Assembly: GCA_943704525.1 (NCBI GenBank)
Contig: CALSCQ010000600.1
Coordinates: forward strand, 1-11,621
Reading direction: 5' to 3'
Length of the DNA: 11,621 nucleotides
Origin: Pigoraptor vietnamica
Taxonomy: Eukaryota; Opisthokonta; Filasterea
Position numbers and translations under genes: made by a program. This document shows positions 1 to 7,617 of the stretch, piece after piece; within the stretch, counting starts at the first letter, position 1; each line of letters starts with the position of its first letter. The notes below the pieces were generated by a model. That model ran no database searches, was not told the origin of the DNA, and was given only the letters and a program-made list of their open reading frames with translations.

Positions 1-57
<57 letters not shown>
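1..57. repeat. (AG)n microsatellite in actinin intron 16
   Basis: A perfect AG dinucleotide run of 57 bases starts at the window edge. On the coding strand it is a CT tract beginning about 14 bases after the exon 16 donor (TG|GTGCGT at 72-75). The intron continues off the window, so the full repeat length is unknown. Confidence 0.97.
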
Positions 58-62
<5 letters not shown>

Positions 63-73
63 GCGTCACGCAC

Positions 74-3000
74 CACTGCGCCTTGGCGTCCTGCACCGTG
101 ATGCTCGTGTGCGGGTTGTTCGTAATCTGGCGCTGCTGGATCTTGGCGTCGATCGCATCAATCTCGGCAAGCTTCGCGTCGCCCTGGGCGTGGCCTGTGA
201 GCGAAACAGGAGTGGTATTGTGAGAACGCGTTCGAGAAAGCTACCAGTAGCGTCCCCTCCCCTACTCCATTCCGGACGACGCACGCACGCACAGGCACAC
301 ACACGCACACACACGCATACACGCGCCGAGAGAACTCCCACCCTTGATGATCGACTCGACCGTGGCGAGCTGCTCCTCGAGCGAGCCGCCCTTCGCCGAG
401 ATCGACTGCTTCGAGGCGCTGAGCCAGTCGACAAAGCCCTTGGCGGCTCCCGCGAACTCGCGGCAGAGGTTGTCGTTGATCGTCTTCTGTTTCTCAAGCT
501 CAGTCTCGAGCGTCTGCGAAGGTGAGAGAGAGGGGTTGGGAGTGAATTGGGTGTCCATCTGACCACAGAAACGAAAGCGGACACGGCGAGAAGCACGCAT
601 TCATTAGCTCCCCTTTCACTTTCATGCACTGTTACGCCATAGAGCTGTGTCGTTTTGTTTCCCTCGCTCTTCTTGCCACGTGCGAGTGTAACCACAAAGG
701 AGCGCACCTGCTTCTTGTTGGCCGCGAGTTTCGAGAGCTCGGCAATCGTGCTATCGATGCCCTTCTGGATGTCTGCGAATGGACAACGAAGAGTAACGAC
801 GCGTATTCAGTAAAAGCAACACTCGCCAAGACCAAACACATGCCGAACAGATGATAGCGCCCGACACACACAACCCGTCGCTCTCATGGCATATAGCTGA
901 CATATAGCATGGGCCACACGCAATTCGCCAACACACAACGCGCACGTCGCGCACACTCTCCACACGCACCGGCAATCTTCGAGATGAACTCGTACTTCTC
1001 GGCGGTGAGCTCCCCCGAGATCTTGCTCAGCGCAGCGACGCGCGAGTTCTTCGTGTTCTGGAAGTCGGCGTCGTAGAGGGCAAACGTCTCGAGGTGGTAG
1101 ATGCAAATGTCGACAGAGTCCACCTGCTCCTGCTTCGAGAGGTACGCGCGCTTCTCGTCAAAGTACCTGCGATTCGCGCCGAGGGGGTTGTTCGCAGTGA
1201 GTGGCCGTGTTCATCGTACACAGGCAGCAGCAGCCATCGCTTCAAATTCCGCGCGCGTTGGCGTACGGACACACGAGCAACCGCAAACACGAGACTGCGA
1301 ACTCGCACAAGGCCCTCCACCCACGAGTTGAGGTTCTGCGCATCGGCCTGGAAGCGCTTCGACAGCTTGTCGAGCTTGATCTGGCGCTCGAGCTCGGCGT
1401 GGAGGAACGACGACGCCTCCGCCTCCGCGCGCTCGAGGGCAGCAAAACGCGTGTCAAACTCGGCGGGGGTGAGGCCGTTCGCGGGCTTGAAGGGCGGGCG
1501 CTTGTTGTTCGACAGGCGAAGGGCGAGGTTGTCGAACAGGGCACTGTAGGGGAATGGAAAGTGAGTTACAATGCACGACCGATGGAGCGGTCGTCGGCGG
1601 ACGTCAAGAAACGCGTGCATGAGTGCAAACAGCCGGCAGGACACGAAACGCATGCAACAATGCACATGACAGCGAGTGGCATACTTCACGTTTCAAGCGA
1701 GAATGAAAACATGAACACACGCGACAATTGCACACATGACAGCGGGGGGTCATAGTAATACAGTGGCACCCACTTGAGGTCGAGCGAGACGACAATCTTG
1801 TCGCTCTTCTCCTTGCTCTTGTAGTCGTAGAAGGCAGCAAGGCGACCGCGAATGCCCGCCATCGAATTGTCGATCGTGCGATCGTTGAGCACCTGACATT
1901 CGCAATGGGCGGCGCACGGTCAGAAGCCGTACAACGCAAACGGGACGAAAGAAGCACACGCGGAACACTAAGCCCAGACGCCCCGCACTCACACCGCACG
2001 CCCACATAGAGGCACATCGGCACACATGCACGCGCTCATGCGCGCACATATAAAGCTCAGATTGGCACGCGCACGCCCACACACCTTGATCTTCCCCTCG
2101 AGCCACCCGGCGAGCTCTGCAGCGCCCTGGTTGTACTCGGCCTTGAGGCTGTCGTGCAGCTTCGTCATGTCCGCCAGCTTGCCGACACTGCGCGCAGTAA
2201 CGGGCGTGTCAGCACCCCGTTACGGCACAACAAGCAATTCTATTCCAAAGTGAATGGACCTCTCGACTGAGGCTGAGGAAAAGTAACCGAAAATGAAGGA
2301 ACCACATAGAGTTGTGGTTATGGTTAGCGTGCATAAAAGGGCGTTTTAGCTCACCGGCGCGCGGCAATGTCCTGCTTCTGGAGGTAGATGATAGCCGAAT
2401 ACCTATATGGAGAGTACGCGAAAGGGCCATTGATGAGGCGGCGCTTTCAATGTGTGCGTGTGTGCGTGCACGCATGCGTTTGTGCATATCCGTGTGCGAG
2501 TAAATGTCGCATGCAACTCTGTCGCGCAGAGGCCACGGCCACACAAAATACGCGCACGCACGCACCAGTCGTAGAGGTACACGACCGACCCGAGCTCGTC
2601 GAGGTGGGCGACATCGGCGGGCTCGAGGTACTTCTGCGCTCGACAGAGACAGGGCATGTTAGACGACAGTTCAATGGAGCGCAAGACGTATGAAGTAGAG
2701 ACGCCAATGCAGCGCGCGGCAACAGTTTGTGTGCGCGAAAGGGGAGAAGAGAGAAGAGTATTCAGCCGGCGCACACACGCACCTCGAGGTTGCAGTACTT
2801 GGCGGCCGTGTCGAGGGCGAGCGTGAGGTTCTTGATCTTGTCATCCTGCGCGTCACGTGACGCCGTCGCAGCCGCACATCAGAACAAAACGCAGGCATGC
2901 CGCAATGTCACACAACATACTCCTTTTCATATTCTTCCGCTCTTCGCGCAACACACACACACACACACACACACATAACACGCAGACGAACACAGCCGTT

Positions 3001-3123
3001 ACAGTCGTCGTCGCGCGCACCTTGCTGAGCGTGTCAAAGGGGATGAGCTTGGGGCGCATGCGGTGGATGAGCGCGTTGAACGCAAGGCCGTCGTGGAAGC
3101 TCTTCGTGAGGTTGTCTGCAGGC

Positions 3124-3154
<31 letters not shown>

Positions 3155-3390
3155 AGGCGCGTTGAGTGCAGTGTTTACGACGCAGCAGCAATACACACGC
3201 GCACTGGCACACGGGTGCGCACATTGCGCGTCGCGTGTACGCAGTGCTATGACACGCACCAATCTTGACGTTCGCGTAGCCGGCCGTCTTGTTGCGCAGC
3301 CAGAGGAGAAGGGCCTCCTGCGGAACGCACAGTGACATGCGCATAGTCAGCATAGTAGAAAGGATAATGGCTGAAGAACGCAACACACAC

Positions 3391-3436
<46 letters not shown>

Positions 3437-3822
3437 GCGCAGACGCACTCGCCTTGATGTCGCCGGACTGCTGGTCCTCCTCGTCGAGCTTCATGTAGCG
3501 AATGATGATCTGGAAGACGAGTCCGAGAACGGCCTTTTCCACTCCGTCAATCACATCTGGGGACACAAAGAGAGAGAGAAAGGGGTAAGCTCACAGGGCA
3601 CACCCTTAAGGCAACTGCCACTCAAAAGGCCATTAGAGAGGCAGTGGATGAATCGTAACAAGGGAGAAAGAGATGAGGTAGGCCGCAGACAGAGTGCAAC
3701 GTGGGGAGGCGCGGACAAGGGACATGAGCGCGATTGCAGCCGCACACACACACACACACATACACACACACGCACACACACACACACGCACACACACTCA
3801 AAACACACACACACACACACAC

Positions 3823-3857
<35 letters not shown>

Positions 3858-4093
3858 GAACGCACGCACGCACAAAATACACACACACACATATACAACA
3901 CACGCACGCACGCACACGCACACACACGCACGCACGCACCGGTGGCCTGTGCGGTCGTCTTGATGCCAATGTCCTTGGTGATCCACTCAAACACCTTGCT
4001 CACTTGGTCGACCATCTGAATGCGCGCCTTGGCAGGCTTCGGCTTGTTCGCATACGTCTTGCCGCTCAGCGACTACGCGGACGTGTGCGCGGT

Positions 4094-4135
<42 letters not shown>

Positions 4136-4660
4136 GTGCGTTGAGCGCGGGGCATGTATCAAGTTAATGGCCGTATACACGCGCACACAATACTACGCGT
4201 ACCCCAAATGTGCACGAATATTCCACGTAAAGAGACGCACATGGCGCATACACACACGCAAACACACGCTACACCTGCAGCACACACAGCGATGCCCAAC
4301 ACGCACCTCGATGAGCTGCACGAGGAGCACGCCATCCTTAAGGTCCTCGATGATGTTGTTCACTTTGACCTTAATGCCGGCGATCTTCAAGCGCTGCTCA
4401 ATGTAACGCCCGAAAATCTGCGCATAAAAAAAAAAAGAACTCGTTAACAAGGTCGCAGTCGCCGTAGCAAATCGATAAAGAGGCTGAGCACAAAAATTCC
4501 ATGGCGTACATTCCTCAACATAAAGCAGTGTGTCGTGCGTCCCACACGAGCGTGCCTTCAATTGTACGCGCACATGCGTTCCAAACACGCGTTCACTCGC
4601 CTTCTTCTGAAGTCGCAGCCAGTCGGGCTCGTGCGCGGGGGCGGGGGCGGCGTCGGCCAT
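74..4660 (-). CDS. ACTN: Alpha-actinin-like actin cross-linking protein, 16 exons seen, 3' end beyond the window
   Basis: Predicted cytoskeletal protein that bundles actin filaments. Exons in coding order: 4601-4660, 4307-4417, 3940-4072, 3453-3556, 3260-3317, 3021-3115, 2783-2845, 2566-2633, 2355-2402, 2085-2187, 1774-1892, 1307-1543, 970-1166, 708-772, 342-513, 74-194. They join in one frame into about 585 residues. Residues 17-130 form CH1 (EDLKDGVLLVQLIE) and 137-243 form CH2 (ALLLWLRNKTAGY, then SFHDGLAFNALIH and RPKLI), the tandem actin-binding pair of alpha-actinin. From about 248 a spectrin-type rod follows. LALRLSNNKRPPF and the DWLSASK...SLEEQL block match the actinin rod rather than fimbrin or filamin. 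Three repeats are visible, against four in animals. The calcium-binding EF-hands expected at the C terminus would lie off the left edge. The start at 4660 (ATGG context) puts 16 residues before the CH1 sequence LQKKIFGRY. The exon 12/13 junction is the least certain; see the intron 12 entry. Exon 11 could end later, but the chosen end restores the family alignment. Confidence 0.93.
281..323. repeat. CA/CG-rich imperfect dinucleotide tract in actinin intron 15
   Basis: Alternating purine-pyrimidine sequence (CACGCACGCACAGGCACACA and similar) lies inside the intron between exons 15 and 16. It is one of many such intronic tracts. Confidence 0.8.
1167..1306 (-). other. Intron 12 of the actinin gene, probable third GC-AG intron
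   Basis: The best acceptor here is TCGCAG, leaving G-TAC-TTT-GAC in frame, which requires a donor in phase 2. The matching donor is GT|GCGAGT just after WVEGL, with the same hexamer as introns 1 and 4. The competing model uses CTT|GTGCGA with acceptor GACGAG (intron 1154-1308). It is also in frame and removes five residues. Spectrin-repeat alignment does not clearly decide between them. Confidence 0.5.
2951..2974. repeat. (AC)12 microsatellite in actinin intron 6
   Basis: A perfect 24-base AC run within the intron 2846-3020. Confidence 0.95.
3131..3154. repeat. 24-base G homopolymer (C-run on the coding strand) in actinin intron 5
   Basis: An uninterrupted G run. On the coding (minus) strand it is a C24 tract about a dozen bases upstream of the exon 6 acceptor (CTGCAG), where a pyrimidine tract is expected. 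The exact length is prone to sequencing error. Confidence 0.9.
3318..3452 (-). other. Intron 4 of the actinin gene, GC-AG type
   Basis: The exon end and donor (AAG|GCGAGT) are the same nine bases as at intron 1. The acceptor is CCGCAG. The join SGDIK|EALLLWLRNK reproduces the family sequence at the CH1-CH2 linker. The alternative GT four bases into the intron breaks the frame. The intron holds a long CA microsatellite. Confidence 0.87.
3382..3436. repeat. (CA)n microsatellite in actinin intron 4
   Basis: A near-perfect CA run with one CG interruption, located directly inside the GC-AG intron 4, starting about 15 bases after its donor on the coding strand. Confidence 0.93.
3742..3938. repeat. 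Long compound CA/CGCA-rich tract in actinin intron 3
   Basis: About 195 bases made almost entirely of CACA, CGCACG and AAACACA stretches, filling half of the longest intron (3557-3939) and ending at the exon 3 donor (ACCG|GTGCGT). The donor hexamer itself merges into the repeat. Confidence 0.93.
4097..4134. repeat. (GT)19 microsatellite in actinin intron 2
   Basis: A perfect GT run of 38 bases about 25 bases upstream of the exon 3 acceptor. Its orientation is opposite to most tracts in this gene: the coding strand reads CA here and TG in most other introns. Confidence 0.95.
4418..4600 (-). other. Intron 1 of the actinin gene, GC-AG type
   Basis: The exon ends AAG and the intron starts GCGAGT. 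It ends GCGCAG after an 11-base T tract (A-run 4426-4436 on the plus strand). Only this GC donor keeps the frame from LRLQKK into IFGRYIEQRL, which aligns with the first helix of actinin CH1. The nearby GT (GCGA|GTGAAC) would shift the frame. Confidence 0.85.
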
Positions 4661-5284
4661 TCTGCCTCGGTAATTGCGAGTTGCGGAGAACGTAAAGGCG
4701 AGTGTGAAGCTGCGTGGGGAGTTAAAAAGGCCGTTGAGTATTTGTTGTTGTCACGCAATTTTCTTTTTACCCCGCCGCACCCACGCGCAAAACGTCATTA
4801 GAGAGAAAACGCACTCACGCACTCACCGACAAGTGCTCAAGTTGCTCGAGCGAGAACAGGCTCTTTGTTCTATGGCAAAGGGCGCTATATGCACGGAGGA
4901 GAGAGGGAGAGAGTGTGTGTGTGTGTGTGTGCGTGTGTGTGCGCGCTGCGGGTTGCGATTCCGTGAACGAAAATCCGAAAAAGGAAAACAGCCAATGGAC
5001 GCCCACACACTTTGTGTCCAGACAATCGCGCAATGTCCGGACGCTCTTGCGCCGAGTGGGGTGAATGCCGACGACGACGAATCCGAACTACGACTCAACT
5101 TCTCTGAACTTCTCTGCGTCACGAGAGCGCGGCATTTCTCTCCCTTATGCTTCCCCCATTGCAGCCATTTGCATTTCTCAAACTACTGTATTCTGACTGT
5201 TGGCTCTGAGAACAAGCGCGCTCAATCGTTATTCTGCGTAACGAGCCCGCTCAGCGTCCCCGTCCCAGTTATCAGTGGCGACCT
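4661..5284. promoter_or_regulatory. Divergent intergenic region between the actinin and F-box genes
   Basis: This 624-base stretch lies between two start codons pointing away from each other, so it must hold both promoters. I see no convincing TATA box or coding frame with family resemblance. It contains an AG/GT microsatellite (about 4895-4942) and a perfect tandem 10-mer, AACTTCTCTG, at 5097-5116, in the presumed leader or promoter of the F-box gene. Confidence 0.55.
4913..4942. repeat. GT microsatellite in the divergent intergenic region
   Basis: A (GT)9 run followed by GC and further GT units, preceded by a purine-rich GGAGGAGAGAG stretch. It is the only sizeable simple repeat in this intergenic region. 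Confidence 0.85.
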
Positions 5285-7332
5285 ATGGCGAATGACGTCG
5301 GCTTCGGCTCCCTACCCGCGGAGGTCATCGTCACCCACATAGTCCCTTATCTCTCGAACGCCGATGTGTGTCGCCTTTGCAAGGTAAACTCTGTGTTGCG
5401 GACGTTCGTCTCGGGCAAGCGCATCCTCCACCTCTTTCCGCTGTACAACCGCCGGTACATCGAGGACGAAGCCTTTCGCGAGGAGTTTCGCACCGCACTC
5501 CCTGTCGGCCGCCTCTGTCTCGTCACCTATGACAAGGCTCTCTCCTGCATACCCTCGTCGTTTTCTCTGTCGCGCGATCTGCGGGCCTTTGCGGACGTGC
5601 ACACCGCCGACCTTCGCCGTGGACAGCCGACACCAGACGCCTCTGACAGTGAGGGCGACGACTTGGCTGTGCTGTCCGGCGTGCACACCATTCGCATCGG
5701 CCGCATGATGCCCGCCAGTGGCCCCGTGTCTGCTCACTCGGTCACCGTCGAGCGCGTCCAAGCGGGTTCTGGCGATCTCTCGGCGCTGGTCGACGTCCAC
5801 CACCTCCACTTGAACGACGTGCGCGTGCCGGCGATCACGGGAGTGCGGCCTCGGCGCGTCGTCATGGCGAATAGTACCGTTCTGGAAGACATATCTGCCT
5901 TCGTCGAAGCCAAGTCGGTCCACCTCATCAAGTGCCCGAAGGTCCCGCTGTCGCAGATCGCCGCCCTGCGTGGGCTCGTCATGGTGACCTATCGCAACTC
6001 TTCGCTGCGGTCAATTCCTCCCGAACTCGCTGGCGTGCACACGCTGGACATTGCGGGCTCGGAGCTGTTGACTGACGTCACGTGCGGCGCGCGCATTCAC
6101 ACGCTGGTGCTTCGCAATTGCAATAACCTGCTCGATGTCTCCGCGCTCGGACGCGTGCACGTGCTCGACCTGACTATGGACTGTATTGGGCCAACGACCG
6201 TGGCCGACCCCTTCCACGTGTCGGACGAGGATGACGCTCTGTACGGACGGTCTCCGAGACCACGGCAAGCCCCCCGCGACGTGTCTTCGCTCGGGCGCGT
6301 GCACACGCTCATTCTCACGTGCAACGACTGCATGAGGGGAATGGAAGCACTCGGCCGCGGCAACCACACGCTCGTGCTGTCGAGAACCGTGTGCGACATG
6401 GATGACTTTTCGCACCTGGGCGGCGTCCACACTCTCGACCTGTCGCGCAACCTTGAAATCCGCACGGGCAGGGGCCTCGGGAGCGTCCACACGCTGAGAC
6501 TCGACGAATGCAAGAATCTCACCGATGCATCCGCACTCGGCGGCGTGCGCACACTCACTCTGCGGCGGTGCCCGGTCCTGGACGTCTCCGCATTAGAGCG
6601 CGTGCACACGCTCGTGCACACCGACGTGAACGCGTCGGTGCGTGGCACGTCGCATCTCGGCACGGTCCATCGCCCCGACCTGTCTTGCAACGGCCGCTTT
6701 TCAGATGTCATGTGGTTCACCCAAGTGCACACTCTCGACCTCTCTCGGACGATGGTGGAGAATGTGGCTGTCCTCGGGGGCGTGCACACGCTCTCGCTCG
6801 AGAACTGTCGCCTGGTGAGGGACGTGTCGGCGCTGGGGCCGTTGTATCGTCTGGACTTGACCATGACGGGGGTGACCGATGTGGGCTGCCTGGGCGGTGT
6901 GCACACGCTTGACTTGAGCTGCACGGCGTTACGGACGTTTCCGCGCTCGACCGCGTGCACACGCTGAACCTGTCGTCTTGTCGAGCACTCAGGGACGTTT
7001 CTGCGCTTGGGGCGGTCCACGACTTGAATTTGTCTGGGTGTGGTGTCACGGACGTCAGCGCGCTCGGCCGCGTGCACACGCTCAACCTTTGGTATTGCCG
7101 AGCACTCAGGGACGTTTCTGCTCTTGGGACAGTGCACAATTTGAGTCTGTCGCACTGTGTCCGCGTCACGGACGTCAGCGCGCTGGGCGGCGTGTACGAA
7201 CTGGACCTCTACGGGTGCAAGAGGATCACGGACGTGTCTGCGCTTGGGCGGGTGCGCGTGCTGGATGTGAGGAAGTGCGTCGGGATCAAGGACCGAACGC
7301 CGCTGCGAACCGTGGGGAAGCTGCGCGAGTAG
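5285..7332 (+). CDS. F-box protein with about 26 short leucine-rich repeats; one frame break near 6925
   Basis: Probably a substrate receptor of an SCF-type ubiquitin ligase: the N-terminal F-box would bind Skp1 and the repeats would bind a target. Residues 9-42 fit an F-box (SLPAEVIVTHIVPYL, then LCKVNSVLRTF). From about residue 130 to the end run tandem units of 19-22 residues with consensus DVSALGxVHTLxLSxC, degenerate at first and regular later. An acidic/basic spacer (VSDEDDALYG) interrupts them around residue 315. The first frame reads 5285-6967 and ends LSCTALRTF. The same repeat pattern resumes one base out of phase at 6928 (VTDVSALDRVHTL) and runs to the TAG at 7330-7332. Together they give about 682 residues. 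No introns are evident, unlike both neighbours. The start is the first ATG (ATGG context) and precedes the F-box by eight residues. The target is unknown. This could be one working gene with a sequencing error, or a decaying copy. Confidence 0.85.
6923..6928 (+). other. Frame break in the F-box/LRR gene
   Basis: Up to ACG at 6923-6925 the repeat reads LDLSCT. From GTT at 6928 the next unit reads VTDVSALDRV in the -1 frame. Between them stand two bases where three are needed, so one base appears to be missing. The original frame stops 39 bases further on. The site is GC-rich with no canonical slippery heptamer. Confidence 0.88.
6955..7191 (+). repeat. Tandem two-unit block duplication inside the LRR array
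   Basis: Block 6955-7071 (39 codons) and block 7072-7191 (40 codons) each hold two repeat units in the same order. They share a 23-base identical stretch (6982-7004 and 7099-7121) and a 20-base one (7045-7064 and 7165-7184). Such DNA identity is not required by the protein repeat and suggests recent duplication or conversion. Confidence 0.8.
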
Positions 7333-7617
7333 CGACGGTGGTGAGCTGTCGTGCGAAGGGCCGAGGGCTCCGTGCACACAGCGCGGTGGCATGCTCACAC
7401 AATGACATTCACTCACGCCATTGCGAAGAGCACTTGCTGTGTATATGTGCGCGCGCCCGTGTGTGTGCGTGTGTGCGCGCTCGTTTGTGTGCTTGTGTGC
7501 GCCCGTGTGTGTGCTTGTGTGCACCCGTGTGTGTGTGCTTGTGTGCGCCCCCGTGTGCCTGCGTGTGTGCGCACGTGCGCGTTCAAAGAAAGACTCAGTC
7601 GATTATTTAGACTTCAT
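7333..7617. other. Convergent intergenic region with TG-rich tract
   Basis: The region lies between the stop codon of the F-box gene (plus) and that of SMYD5 (minus), so both 3' ends must map here. Positions 7439-7583 are TG/CG-rich with about three imperfect copies of a GTGTGCTTGTGTGCGCCC-like unit. No canonical AATAAA is seen for either gene. The SMYD5 side has TAAATAAT shortly after its stop, a possible weak signal. No coding frame resembles a known protein. Confidence 0.6.
7439..7583. repeat. Imperfect TG-rich minisatellite
   Basis: Alternating TG/CG sequence with an imperfect tandem unit of about 20-22 bases (GTGTGCTTGTGTGCGCCC-like) seen three times between about 7484 and 7553. It lies between the converging gene ends. 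Confidence 0.75.

Noticed and set aside
1741-1773. Longer exon 11 of the actinin gene ending ...YYYDPP
   Set aside because: It would insert about 11 residues before ALFDNLALRL. The donor AA|GTGGGT at 1774/1773 is a better splice site and restores the alignment of LDL-N-ALFDNL with the actinin rod.
2951-2974. Telomeric or CRISPR-like array
   Set aside because: These are plain dinucleotide repeats within introns, with no spacer structure or telomere hexamers.
3694-3963. Open frames of Thr-His or Cys-Val repeats
   Set aside because: They are translations of CA/TG microsatellites inside introns and carry no other coding signal.
74-4660. Fimbrin, filamin or cortexillin identity for the CH-domain gene
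   Set aside because: Two CH domains followed by a spectrin-type rod containing the LALRLSNNKRPPF and SLEEQL landmarks specify alpha-actinin. Fimbrin has four CH domains, filamin has Ig repeats, and cortexillin has a plain coiled coil.
6893-6993. An intron that would explain the frame break in the F-box gene
   Set aside because: The candidate donor at 6897 and acceptor at 6992 are in incompatible phases, and the repeat pattern is continuous right across the break.
5285-7332. Calling the F-box gene a pseudogene outright
   Set aside because: There is one frame break in about 680 codons and no other stop. A sequencing error in a GC-rich stretch is equally likely.
6097-7524. Long open frame on the minus strand opposite the LRR gene (475 codons)
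   Set aside because: It is the antisense image of a GC-rich repeat array: repeated VHTL-coding units read backwards give repetitive His/Arg/Ser text with no family resemblance.
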